Part shown: one piece after another, positions 57,407 to 64,000 of the stretch | How the letters are laid out: every line of letters begins with the position of its first letter | Position numbering within the stretch: position 1 is the stretch's first letter | NCBI GenBank assembly: GCA_003248315.1 | Contig: QKWM01000004.1 | Coordinates: 2,973,001 to 3,037,000 of the forward strand | Source of the DNA: Streptomyces sp. SW4 | GTDB lineage: Bacteria; Actinomycetota; Actinomycetes; Streptomycetales; Streptomycetaceae | Length of the DNA: 64,000 nt | Direction: 5' to 3' | Notes under the pieces: generated by a model | Database searches by the model: none | The model's input: the letters and a program-made list of their open reading frames with translations, nothing else | What the model was told of the DNA's origin: nothing | Made by a program: the position numbers and the translations under genes

Positions 57407-58370
57407 TCACCCCTCCTTCACGAACCCCTTCTCGATCATCCAGTCCAGCGCCACCTGGTGCGCGTCCTCCCGTCGACGTCCACCTTGGCGTTCAGCGTCT
57501 GCGCCACGTCGTTGGTCAGCGCCTTGGTCACGGGCGCCAGGACGTCGGCGATGGCCGGCCACTTCTCGAGCGTCGCCGTCCGGATCATGGGCGCGGCGTT
57601 GTAGTTCGGGAAGAAGTGCTTGTCGTCCTCCATCACCACCAGGTCCATCGCCCGGATCCGCCCGTCGGTGGTGAACACCTCGCCGTAGGTGCAGGTGCCC
57701 TTCGCCGTCTGGGTGTAGATGATCCCGGTGTCCATCGTCGTGATGTTCCCGGCCGGGATGTCCATGCCGTACGTCTTCTCCATGCCGGGCAGCCCGTCCG
57801 CCCGGTTGGCGAACTCGACCTCGACGCACAGCGTCACCGCGGAGGGGTCCTTCTTCGCCAGCGCGGCCACCTCGGACAGCGTGTCCGTGCCGTACTTCCT
57901 GTGGTTGGCCTGGTTCATGGCCAGCGCGTAGGTGTTGTTCAGCGGGGCCGGCGGCAGCCAGGTCAGGCCCTTGCGCAGGTCCTCCTCGCGCACGGCCCGC
58001 CACTGCTCCTGCTCGTCCGGGATGGGCTTGCCGTGTCCCAGGTACGTGATCCAGGCGGTGCCCGTGTACTCGTACGTGGCGTCGGCGTCGCCGTTCTCGA
58101 CCGCAGCGCGGGTGCCGACGGAACCCTGGATGCCGGTGCGGTCCAGCACCTCGGCGCCGGCCGCCTCGAACGCGATGCCCATGATCGCGCCCAGGATGAG
58201 CTGTTCGGTGAACTCCTTGGAGACGACGGTGAGGTCCGCGCCCTCCAGGGGCCTGCCCTTGCCGATGCTGCCCGGCTCGACGTCGTCGACCATGGGGAGC
58301 CGCTGGTCAGGCCGCAGCCGGAGGCGGCGACCAGGGCGGCGGCCAGCAGCAGACAGGTGCGCGCTCTCAT
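57407..58370 (-). CDS. Osmolyte-type ABC transporter substrate-binding lipoprotein (ProX/OpuCC-like)
   Basis: ATG 58370 overlaps the permease stop (ATGA). Signal peptide with lipobox ASGC near residue 19. The mature protein has type II OpuAC/ProX features: LTVVSKEFTEQLILGAIMGIAFEAAGAEVLDRTG, ADATYEYTGTAW, PAPLNNTYALAMNQANHRKYG, TDGRIRAMDLVVMEDD. Breaks near 58296 and 57472 need one C each; repaired length 321 residues. It binds a compatible solute such as glycine betaine, choline or ectoine; the aromatic cage cannot be defined from sequence alone. Last gene of a four-gene leftward operon. Confidence 0.88.
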
Positions 58371-59261
58371 GTCCCCGCCTCCAGTCCGCGCGGGCGCAGC
58401 AGCAGTTCGGCCAGCGAGGCCAGCCAGTCCACCAGCAGGGCGAGGGCGACGGTGAGGATCGAGCCCAGCATCAGCACCGGCATCCGCTGGCTGGTGATCC
58501 CGGTGGTGATCAGCACGCCCAGTCCGCCGCCCCGCCGAACGTCGCGAGCGTGGCCGTACCGACGTTGAGGACGAGCGCGGTGCGCACACCGGCCAGGATC
58601 AGCGGCACGGCCAGCGGGAGTTCGACACGGGTCAGCACGCCGAGCGGGGACATGCCGATGCCGCGCGCCGCCTCCAGCAGCGTCGGGTCGTTGGCCTTCA
58701 GACCGGCGATCGTGTTCGACAGCACGGGCAGGACGGCGTAGACGATGATGCCGATCAGTGCCGCGCGACGGCCGATGCCCAGCCAGATCACCAGCAGGGC
58801 GAGCAGGCCGATCGCCGGGGTCGCCTGGCCCATGTTGGCGAACGCCAGCGCCACCGGCGTCGCCTTGCGGAAGGCCCGGCGGGTGAGCAGGACGCCCAGC
58901 GGGATGGCGATGATCAGCACGAAGAAGGTGGAGATCACCGTCAGCTGCACGTGCTGCCACAGCGCCTCGGTGACCCGCCCGTCCGACAGGGCGTTCCGGC
59001 TGAGGGAGTCCAGGTCGGCCTGCCGGAACCACAGCCAGGTCGCCAGCAGCACCGCGATCACCAGCGCCGGCAGGAAGGTCAGCTTCTGCCAGGTCACGCG
59101 CCGCTTCGTGGTGGCCGGGGACGGGGGCCCGGCTCGGGGGCGCCCTCGCCGGCGTCCGTGCCGGCGGCGTCGCCGTCGTCGTCGCGGAGGCGGACGTCCA
59201 GCTCGCCGTCCTCGGGCTCGTCCTCGGGGCGGCGCCGTCGGCGCCCGGGGAATCCGCTCAC
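58367..59261 (-). CDS. Osmolyte ABC transporter permease 2 (OpuCB/D-like) with acidic N-terminal extension
   Basis: GTG 59261 overlaps the ATPase stop (GTGA), preferred over GTG 59097 inside the same frame once a missing C near 59127 is restored. The first ~55 residues are Arg- then Asp/Glu-rich (PEDEPEDGELDVRLRDDDGD), absent from the partner permease. Then FLPALVIAVLLATWLWF and five further helices, with the permease motif ANDPTLLEAARGIGMSPLGVLTRVELPLA. A second break near 58535. Repaired length about 298 residues. Inner-membrane channel for the importer. Confidence 0.85.
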
Positions 59262-60574
59262 GCCTTCGCCTCCCCTCCGAAGCCCTCCTGCTCGGCGTGG
59301 GTGCGGTCGGCGCGGGCCTCCTCCAGGTCGTGCTGGTGCTCCAGCGCGTCCAGCCGGTCCGCCTCCAGCAGTTCGTGCACCGAGTTCAGCAGGGTCTCCA
59401 TGTCGACGACACCCTCGTACTCGCCGCGCCGCCCGGTGACCGCGACCCGCCCGCTGTTGTCGGTCAGCACGGCCTCCAGGGCGTCCCGCAGGGTCGCGTC
59501 CCGGGTCACCGTGTCGGACACCAGGGTGCCGGCGCGGGCCAGCGAGCCCTTGGCCCGCATCAGGTCGCCGCGCCGCAGCCACTTGTAGGGCCGGCGCCGC
59601 TTGTCGAGCAGGAGGATCTCGTTGCTGCCGCTGTCCCGCAGCCGGTTGAAGATGTGCTGGAGCGGGTCGTCGACGGTCACCGTCGGATAGTCGGTGATCT
59701 CCACGTCCCGTACCCGGGTGAGGTTGAGCCGCTTCAGAGCCGCGCCGGCGCCGACGAACCCGGAGACGAAGTCGTCGGCGGGGTTGGTGAGGATGGCCTC
59801 GGGGGTGTCGAACTGCGCGATGTGGGAGCGTTCGCGCAGGACCGCGATCCGGTCGCCCAGTTTGATCGCCTCGTCGAAGTCGTGGGTGACGAAGACGATC
59901 GTCTTGTGCAGCTCGTGCTGGAGCCGGATCAGCTCGTCCTGGAGGTGGTCCCGGGTGATCGGGTCCACGGCGCCGAACGGCTCGTCCATCAGCAGCACCG
60001 GCGGATCGGCCGCCAGCGCCCGGGCCACGCCGACCCGCTGCTGCTGGCCGCCGGAGAGCTGGCGCGGGTAGCGGCCGTGGAACTCGCCCGGGTCCAGGCC
60101 CACCAGGTCGAGCATCTCCTCCACCCGGGAGCGGATGCGCGACTTGGACCAGCCGACCATCTTCGGCACCAGGGCGATGTTCTGCGCGACCGTCATGTGC
60201 GGGAACAGACCGGAGGCCTGGATGGCGTAGCCGACCTTGCGGCGCAGCTTCACCGGGTCCATGTCGGTGACGTCCTCGCCGTTGATGCGGATGCGCCCGC
60301 TGGTCGGCTCGATCAGCCGGTTGATCATCTTCAGGGTGGTGGACTTCCCGCAGCCCGACGGCCCGACGAAGATGACGGTCTCGCCCGCCTTGATCTCCAT
60401 CGAGACGTTGTCGACGGCCGGCTGCGGATTGCCGGGGTAGCGCTTGGTGAGGTGGTGCAGCTCGATCATGGCGCCCGACGCGGACCCGGCGGCACCCGAC
60501 GCGGACCCGGCGGCACCGGACGCGGACCCCGCGGCACCGGACGCGCCGGCCGGACTCCCGGACATCTCAGACAC
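59258..60574 (-). CDS. Osmolyte ABC transporter ATPase (OpuCA/ProV-like) with CBS domains
   Basis: GTG 60574 overlaps the upstream permease by 8 bases; intact, 438 residues. The N-terminus has three and a half GSASGAA-type heptapeptides from 21-base repeats before the usual MIELHHLTKRYPG start (ATG 60469 is the alternative). ABC motifs: GPSGCGKST, Q-loop IQASGLFPH, LSGGQQQRVGVARAL, LLMDEPFGAVDP and VTHDFDEAI. Two C-terminal CBS domains (residues ~295-405), including VTVDDPLQHIFNRLRDSG and RDALEAVLTDNSGRVAVTG, probably sense ionic strength or nucleotides, as in OpuA. Confidence 0.92.
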   Translation of the reverse strand: MSEMSGSPAGASGAAGSASGAAGSASGAAGSASGAMIELHHLTKRYPGNPQPAVDNVSMEIKAGETVIFVGPSGCGKSTTLKMINRLIEPTSGRIRINGEDVTDMDPVKLRRKVGYAIQASGLFPHMTVAQNIALVPKMVGWSKSRIRSRVEEMLDLVGLDPGEFHGRYPRQLSGGQQQRVGVARALAADPPVLLMDEPFGAVDPITRDHLQDELIRLQHELHKTIVFVTHDFDEAIKLGDRIAVLRERSHIAQFDTPEAILTNPADDFVSGFVGAGAALKRLNLTRVRDVEITDYPTVTVDDPLQHIFNRLRDSGSNEILLLDKRRRPYKWLRRGDLMRAKGSLARAGTLVSDTVTRDATLRDALEAVLTDNSGRVAVTGRRGEYEGVVDMETLLNSVHELLEADRLDALEHQHDLEEARADRTHAEQEGFGGEAKA

Positions 60575-61214
60575 GGATCCCCCTCGGAATGGTCAGCCGC
60601 CCGATGAGCACGTACGCGGCGTCGAACAGCAGGGCGAGGATGATGATCCCGAGCGTGCCCGAGAGCACCAGGTTGAGCGCGTTCTTGCTGCCCAGCGAGG
60701 CGATCCCGCGGAAGATCTCGTTGCCGAGGCCGGGACCGGAGGCGTAGGCGGCGATCGCGGCGATGCCCATCAGCATCTGCGTCGAGACCCGGATGCCGGT
60801 GAGGATCGGCGGCCAGGCCAGCGGCAGCTCCACCTTCAGCAGGCGGGTCATCCGGGACATCCCGATGCCCTTGGCCGCGTCCACGAGCGCCGGGTCGACG
60901 CCGCGCAGCCCGACGATGGAGTTCCGCACGATCGGCAGCAGCCCGTAGAGGGTCAGCGCGGTCACCGTGGGCGGCACGCCCAGACCGACGATCGGGATGA
61001 GCAGACCGATCATGGCCAGCGACGGAATGGTCAGGATGGTGGAGGTGGTCAGCGTCGCCAGGTTGCCGGCCCACTCGCTGCGGTAGGTGACGACCCCGAT
61101 GAGCACCCCGAGGACCGTGGCCACCACCATGCACTGGAAGACGGCGCTGGCGTGCTGGTAGGCGTCGGTCAGCAGCTGCTGATGCCGGTTGACCAGGAAC
61201 TCCCAGAAGTTCAC
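60567..61214 (-). CDS. Osmolyte ABC transporter permease 1 (OpuCB-like)
   Basis: GTG 61214 with GGAGGTGAGCAGGG just upstream; 215 residues, intact. First gene of the operon. Five to six membrane helices, e.g. VFQCMVVATVLGVLIGVVTY and NLATLTTSTILTIPSLAMIGLLIP, and the permease-ATPase contact loop GVDPALVDAAKGIGMSRMTRLLKVELPLA. Canonical short ProW-type permease. Confidence 0.92.
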   Translation of the reverse strand: MNFWEFLVNRHQQLLTDAYQHASAVFQCMVVATVLGVLIGVVTYRSEWAGNLATLTTSTILTIPSLAMIGLLIPIVGLGVPPTVTALTLYGLLPIVRNSIVGLRGVDPALVDAAKGIGMSRMTRLLKVELPLAWPPILTGIRVSTQMLMGIAAIAAYASGPGLGNEIFRGIASLGSKNALNLVLSGTLGIIILALLFDAAYVLIGRLTIPRGIRV

Positions 61215-61239
61215 CCCTGCTCACCTCCGGCAGCCGGTC

Positions 61240-61725
61240 TCACTCGCGTCGGTCCCCGGCCGCCTGCTCCACCAGCGGAATGATCCGCAACGGAACCGGA
61301 TTCTCCATCACGATCGCGGTCGCGGCCCGGACGATGCCATCAAAGCCGACAACCCGGTCGATCACACGCTGGAGATCGGCGTTCGAGCGGGCCACCAGCC
61401 GGCACAGCATGTCCCCGGTGCCGGTCGTGGTGTGCAGCTCCAGCACCTCCGGCACACTCGCCAAGTGCGCCCGTACGTCGGCGCCTTGGCCCTGCCGGAT
61501 CTCCAGCGTGGCGAACGCGGTGACCGGGTAGCCGAGGGCCGCCGGATCGACCTGGGGGCCGAAACCGCGGATGACTCCGTTCGACTGAAGCCGGTCCAGG
61601 CGCGCCTGCACCGTGCCGCGCGCCACCCCCAGCCGCCGGGACATCTCCAGCACCCCGATCCGCGGCTCCCGCGCCAGCAGCCCGATGATCCGTCCGTCCA
61701 GTCGGTCGATCCCCACAGCCCTCAC
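61240..61725 (-). CDS. Lrp/AsnC family transcriptional regulator
   Basis: GTG 61725, 161 residues, intact. Helix-turn-helix IDRLDGRIIGLLAREPRIGVLEMSRRLGVARGTVQARLDRLQ, then the RAM effector domain (VTAFATLEIRQG, LELHTTTGTGDMLCRLVARSNADLQRVID). Divergent from hpd with a 117-base shared region containing a CGCAA-N4-TTGCG dyad. This suggests control of tyrosine catabolism in response to an aromatic amino acid, as for Lrp-type regulators beside hpd elsewhere (inference). Confidence 0.93.
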   Translation of the reverse strand: MRAVGIDRLDGRIIGLLAREPRIGVLEMSRRLGVARGTVQARLDRLQSNGVIRGFGPQVDPAALGYPVTAFATLEIRQGQGADVRAHLASVPEVLELHTTTGTGDMLCRLVARSNADLQRVIDRVVGFDGIVRAATAIVMENPVPLRIIPLVEQAAGDRRE

Positions 61726-61798
61726 CCCTCCGGCTGGTCATCCTGTACAGAACGCCCGCCCCGACGGGCCTCGCACTGAGCAGATTGCCCAGTGGAAA

Positions 61799-61812
61799 CG
61801 CAAACTATTGCG
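61799..61812. promoter_or_regulatory. Candidate Lrp operator between lrp and hpd
   Basis: CGCAA-ACTA-TTGCG is a perfect 5+5 dyad with an AT-rich centre, typical of Lrp/AsnC sites. It lies 31 bases before the hpd ATG, with TTGCCC and CTTGCG half-site-like sequences on either side (61784, 61816). Confidence 0.55.
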
Positions 61813-61842
61813 CACCTTGCGGGGGCGGGAGACCCTGCGGCT

Positions 61843-62988
61843 ATGACGCAGACCACACACCACACTCCCGACACCGCACGGCAGGCCGACCCCTTCCCGG
61901 TCAAGGGAATGGACGCGGTCGTCTTCGCCGTGGGCAACGCCAAGCAGGCGGCGCACTACTACTCCACCGCCTTCGGCATGCAGCTGGTCGCCTACTCCGG
62001 ACCGGAGAACGGCAGCCGCGAGACCGCGAGCTACGTGCTGGAGAACGGCTCCGCCCGGTTCGTGTTCACCTCGGTGATCAAGCCGTCCACCGACTGGGGC
62101 CGCTTCCTCGCCCAGCACGTGGCGGAGCACGGCGACGGCGTCATCGACCTCGCCATCGAGGTCCCGGACGCCCGTGCCGCGCACGCCTACGCCGTCGAGC
62201 ACGGAGCCCGTTCGGTCGCCGAGCCGTACGAGGTCAAGGACGAGCACGGCACCGTCGTCCTCGCCGCCATCGCCACCTACGGCGAGACCCGCCACACCCT
62301 GGTGGAGCGCAGCGGCTACGACGGCCCCTACCTGCCCGGCTACACCGCCGCCGCCCCGATGGTCGAGCCGCCCGCCCAGCGCACCTTCCAGGCCATCGAC
62401 CACTGCGTCGGCAACGTCGAGCTGGGCCGCATGAACGAGTGGGTCGGCTTCTACAACAAGGTCATGGGCTTCACGAACATGAAGGAGTTCGTGGGCGACG
62501 ACATCGCCACCGAGTACAGCGCGCTGATGTCCAAGGTGGTCGCCGACGGCACCCTGAAGGTGAAGTTCCCGATCAACGAGCCCGCGATCGCCAAGAAGAA
62601 GTCCCAGATCGACGAGTACCTGGAGTTCTACGGCGGCGCCGGCGTCCAGCACATCGCGCTGAACACCAACGACATCGTGCAGACCGTCCGCACGATGAAG
62701 GCCAACGGCGTGCAGTTCCTGGACACGCCCGACTCCTACTACGACACCCTCGGCGAGTGGGTCGGCGACACCCGGGTGCCGATCGAGACGCTGCGCGAGC
62801 TGAAGATCCTCGCCGACCGCGACGAGGACGGCTACCTGCTGCAGATCTTCACCAAGCCGGTCCAGGACCGCCCGACCGTCTTCTTCGAGATCATCGAGCG
62901 GCACGGCTCCATGGGCTTCGGCAAGGGCAACTTCAAGGCCCTGTTCGAGGCCATCGAGCGCGAGCAGGCCAAGCGCGGCAACCTCTGA
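61843..62988 (+). CDS. hpd: 4-hydroxyphenylpyruvate dioxygenase
   Basis: Fe(II) dioxygenase converting 4-hydroxyphenylpyruvate to homogentisate in tyrosine catabolism, also a branch point for ochronotic pigment. ATG 61843 (MTQTTHHTPDT), 381 residues, intact, the usual size. Two glyoxalase-fold halves. Iron ligands: His in FQAIDHCVGNV, His in GAGVQHIALNTNDI and Glu in TVFFEIIERHG. C-terminal gate helix GFGKGNFKALFEAIE is present. Divergent from the Lrp regulator. Matches SCO2927 in size and place. Confidence 0.97.
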   Translation: MTQTTHHTPDTARQADPFPVKGMDAVVFAVGNAKQAAHYYSTAFGMQLVAYSGPENGSRETASYVLENGSARFVFTSVIKPSTDWGRFLAQHVAEHGDGVIDLAIEVPDARAAHAYAVEHGARSVAEPYEVKDEHGTVVLAAIATYGETRHTLVERSGYDGPYLPGYTAAAPMVEPPAQRTFQAIDHCVGNVELGRMNEWVGFYNKVMGFTNMKEFVGDDIATEYSALMSKVVADGTLKVKFPINEPAIAKKKSQIDEYLEFYGGAGVQHIALNTNDIVQTVRTMKANGVQFLDTPDSYYDTLGEWVGDTRVPIETLRELKILADRDEDGYLLQIFTKPVQDRPTVFFEIIERHGSMGFGKGNFKALFEAIEREQAKRGNL

Positions 62989-63005
62989 CCGCCCCTAGGG
63001 GGCGT

Positions 63006-64000
63006 CTAGAACACGGGCGGGTCCTCCACCGAGGGCTCGCCCAGCCGGTCGAGGGCCCGCCTCGCCTCCGGCACGCCCAGCGGGGAGAAGTACGGGTCGA
63101 TCCGCAGCGCCTCCTGAAGGTGGCGCCGGGCCGCCCCGTACCGTTCCAGCTTCCGCTCGACCATGCCCCGGTGGAACGCGTACAGGGCGCTGCGCACCCC
63201 GCCGCCCTGCTCGCCCTCCGTCGCCCGGACCGCGTACGGCAGCGCCTCCTCGTACTCCCCGGCCCGGTACAGCGCCCAGCCCAGCGCGTCGGCCACCTCG
63301 GTCGCCGGCTGCCGCTTCCACTCCGCCCGCAGCCGCCGGACCGCCGCCCACGCGTCCCCGTGGTCGGCCTCGAACCGCCCCAGCACCAGCTCCTCGTCCA
63401 CCCCGGCCGCCGCGGCCCGGCGCACCCGGTCGCGCAACAGGCCGTACTGGACCCGCGCCGCCTGGTCCAGGCCCAGCGACTCGTACAGCTCGCCCAGCTC
63501 CAGCGCCCACTCCGCCCGCGGCTGCTTGGCCAGCGCCGCCCGGTAGGCCGCCAGCGCCTCGGAGGTCCGGCCCAGCGCCGCCAGCGCCCGCCCCTGGCCG
63601 GCCTGCGCGGCCCGCAGGTCGGGATCGGTGCGCAGCGCCTCCTGGAAGTGCCGCAGCGCCGTCTCCCGGTCCCCGCGCTCCAGCGCCAGCCGCCCGGCCT
63701 GCTCCAGGTACGCCGCCCGCTGGGCCGGCGTCGCCGCCGCCGCGGCGGCGTCGGAGATCTGCGCGGCCGCGTCCTCCCGCCAGCCCATGTCCCGGTAGAC
63801 GGCCGCCGCCCGCGCCTTGACCGCCGGGCCCGACCCCAGCTCCGTCATCCGCTCCAGCGCCTTCGCCACCGCCTCGTGCTTCCCGAGCCCGGTGTACGCC
63901 TCGGCCAGCACCGCCTGCGCGGTCCACCGGCGCGGCGCCGCGTCGCGCGCGGCCTCGGCCCACTTCCGCGCCGCGGGGAAGTCCCGCCGGGCCACCGCGA
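63006..64000 (-). CDS. Tetratricopeptide-repeat protein, C-terminal part (runs off window)
   Basis: Open to the window edge; ends at TAG 63006. It consists of TPR-type helix pairs: LAEAYTGLGKHEAVAKALERM, GRLALERGDRETALRHFQEALRTDPDLRAA, GRALAALGRTSEALAAYRAAL, LGWALYRAGEYEEALPYAV, and KLERYGAARRHLQEALRIDPYFSP. At least eight repeats in ~330 residues. No catalytic motif is visible. In Streptomyces the equivalent next to hpd is a long secreted or lipoprotein TPR protein, but its N-terminus is outside the window. A small CGCCCC-TA-GGGG palindrome at 62990-63004 separates it from hpd. Confidence 0.85.
   Translation of the reverse strand, partial: AVARRDFPAARKWAEAARDAAPRRWTAQAVLAEAYTGLGKHEAVAKALERMTELGSGPAVKARAAAVYRDMGWREDAAAQISDAAAAAATPAQRAAYLEQAGRLALERGDRETALRHFQEALRTDPDLRAAQAGQGRALAALGRTSEALAAYRAALAKQPRAEWALELGELYESLGLDQAARVQYGLLRDRVRRAAAAGVDEELVLGRFEADHGDAWAAVRRLRAEWKRQPATEVADALGWALYRAGEYEEALPYAVRATEGEQGGGVRSALYAFHRGMVERKLERYGAARRHLQEALRIDPYFSPLGVPEARRALDRLGEPSVEDPPVF

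Overview
The window is chromosomal DNA of a Streptomyces species. The evidence is the very high GC content, GTG/TTG starts, leaderless -10-to-start spacing, and gene content and order that, from memory, follow the S. coelicolor core chromosome from about SCO2983 down to about SCO2926. Landmarks are pkaA/pkaB, prfB, ftsEX, smpB-ssrA, matAB, narK-nnaR, sigU, malic enzyme, HU, murA and hpd. I see no prophage, plasmid, transposase gene or CRISPR array. The only mobile-looking item is a small MITE-like palindrome.

Layout. 1-2.8 kb: two leftward cell-wall polymer glycosyltransferase genes, one fused to a CDP-glycerol glycerophosphotransferase. 2.9-6.6 kb: leftward sugar ABC importer operon. 7-15.2 kb: a leftward FHA/EssC-like FtsK ATPase, divergent from the Ser/Thr kinases pkaA and pkaB. 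15.3-22.2 kb: prfB, a sortase-anchored Gly-rich surface protein, a zinc-ribbon membrane protein, ftsE-ftsX, an S41 protease, smpB and tmRNA. 22.2-24.7 kb: an MFS exporter divergent from a LysR regulator. 24.9-30 kb: matA-matB-acyltransferase, for a PNAG-like surface polysaccharide. 30.1-32.8 kb: narK and nnaR (nitrate assimilation). 33.2-38 kb: CGNR protein, MITE, sigU with its anti-sigma factor, and a HelD-type RNA polymerase ATPase. 38.5-43.2 kb: ACT-malic enzyme, HU, murA, YqgE and DUF3039. 43.2-45.4 kb: a GH20 hexosaminidase behind a DasR-like site. 45.7-51.3 kb: three-subunit xanthine-dehydrogenase-type molybdoenzyme with a strange Fe-S subunit. 51.4-57.4 kb: SUKH-like protein, MFS, helicase, IclR and a secreted Lon-like protease. 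57.4-61.2 kb: OpuC/ProU-type osmolyte importer. 61.2-64 kb: Lrp regulator divergent from hpd, then a TPR protein running off the end.

Functional threads. The kinases sit beside an FHA (phosphothreonine-reading) protein, and T-x-V-L-P repeats that look like phosphoacceptors occur in the tails of PkaA and MatA. Surface and envelope biology recurs in the glycerophosphotransferase, sortase substrate, MatAB, MurA, FtsEX and hexosaminidase. Nitrogen and aminosugar control is suggested by GlnR-like boxes at nnaR and a DasR-like box at the hexosaminidase.

Caveat. The sequence carries more than 50 single-base frame breaks, including in indispensable genes such as prfB and smpB. All those I resolved are one missing base in a short G/C run, so I treat them as read/assembly errors. 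I annotate each broken gene as one CDS spanning the breaks, and lengths quoted for such genes assume repair.
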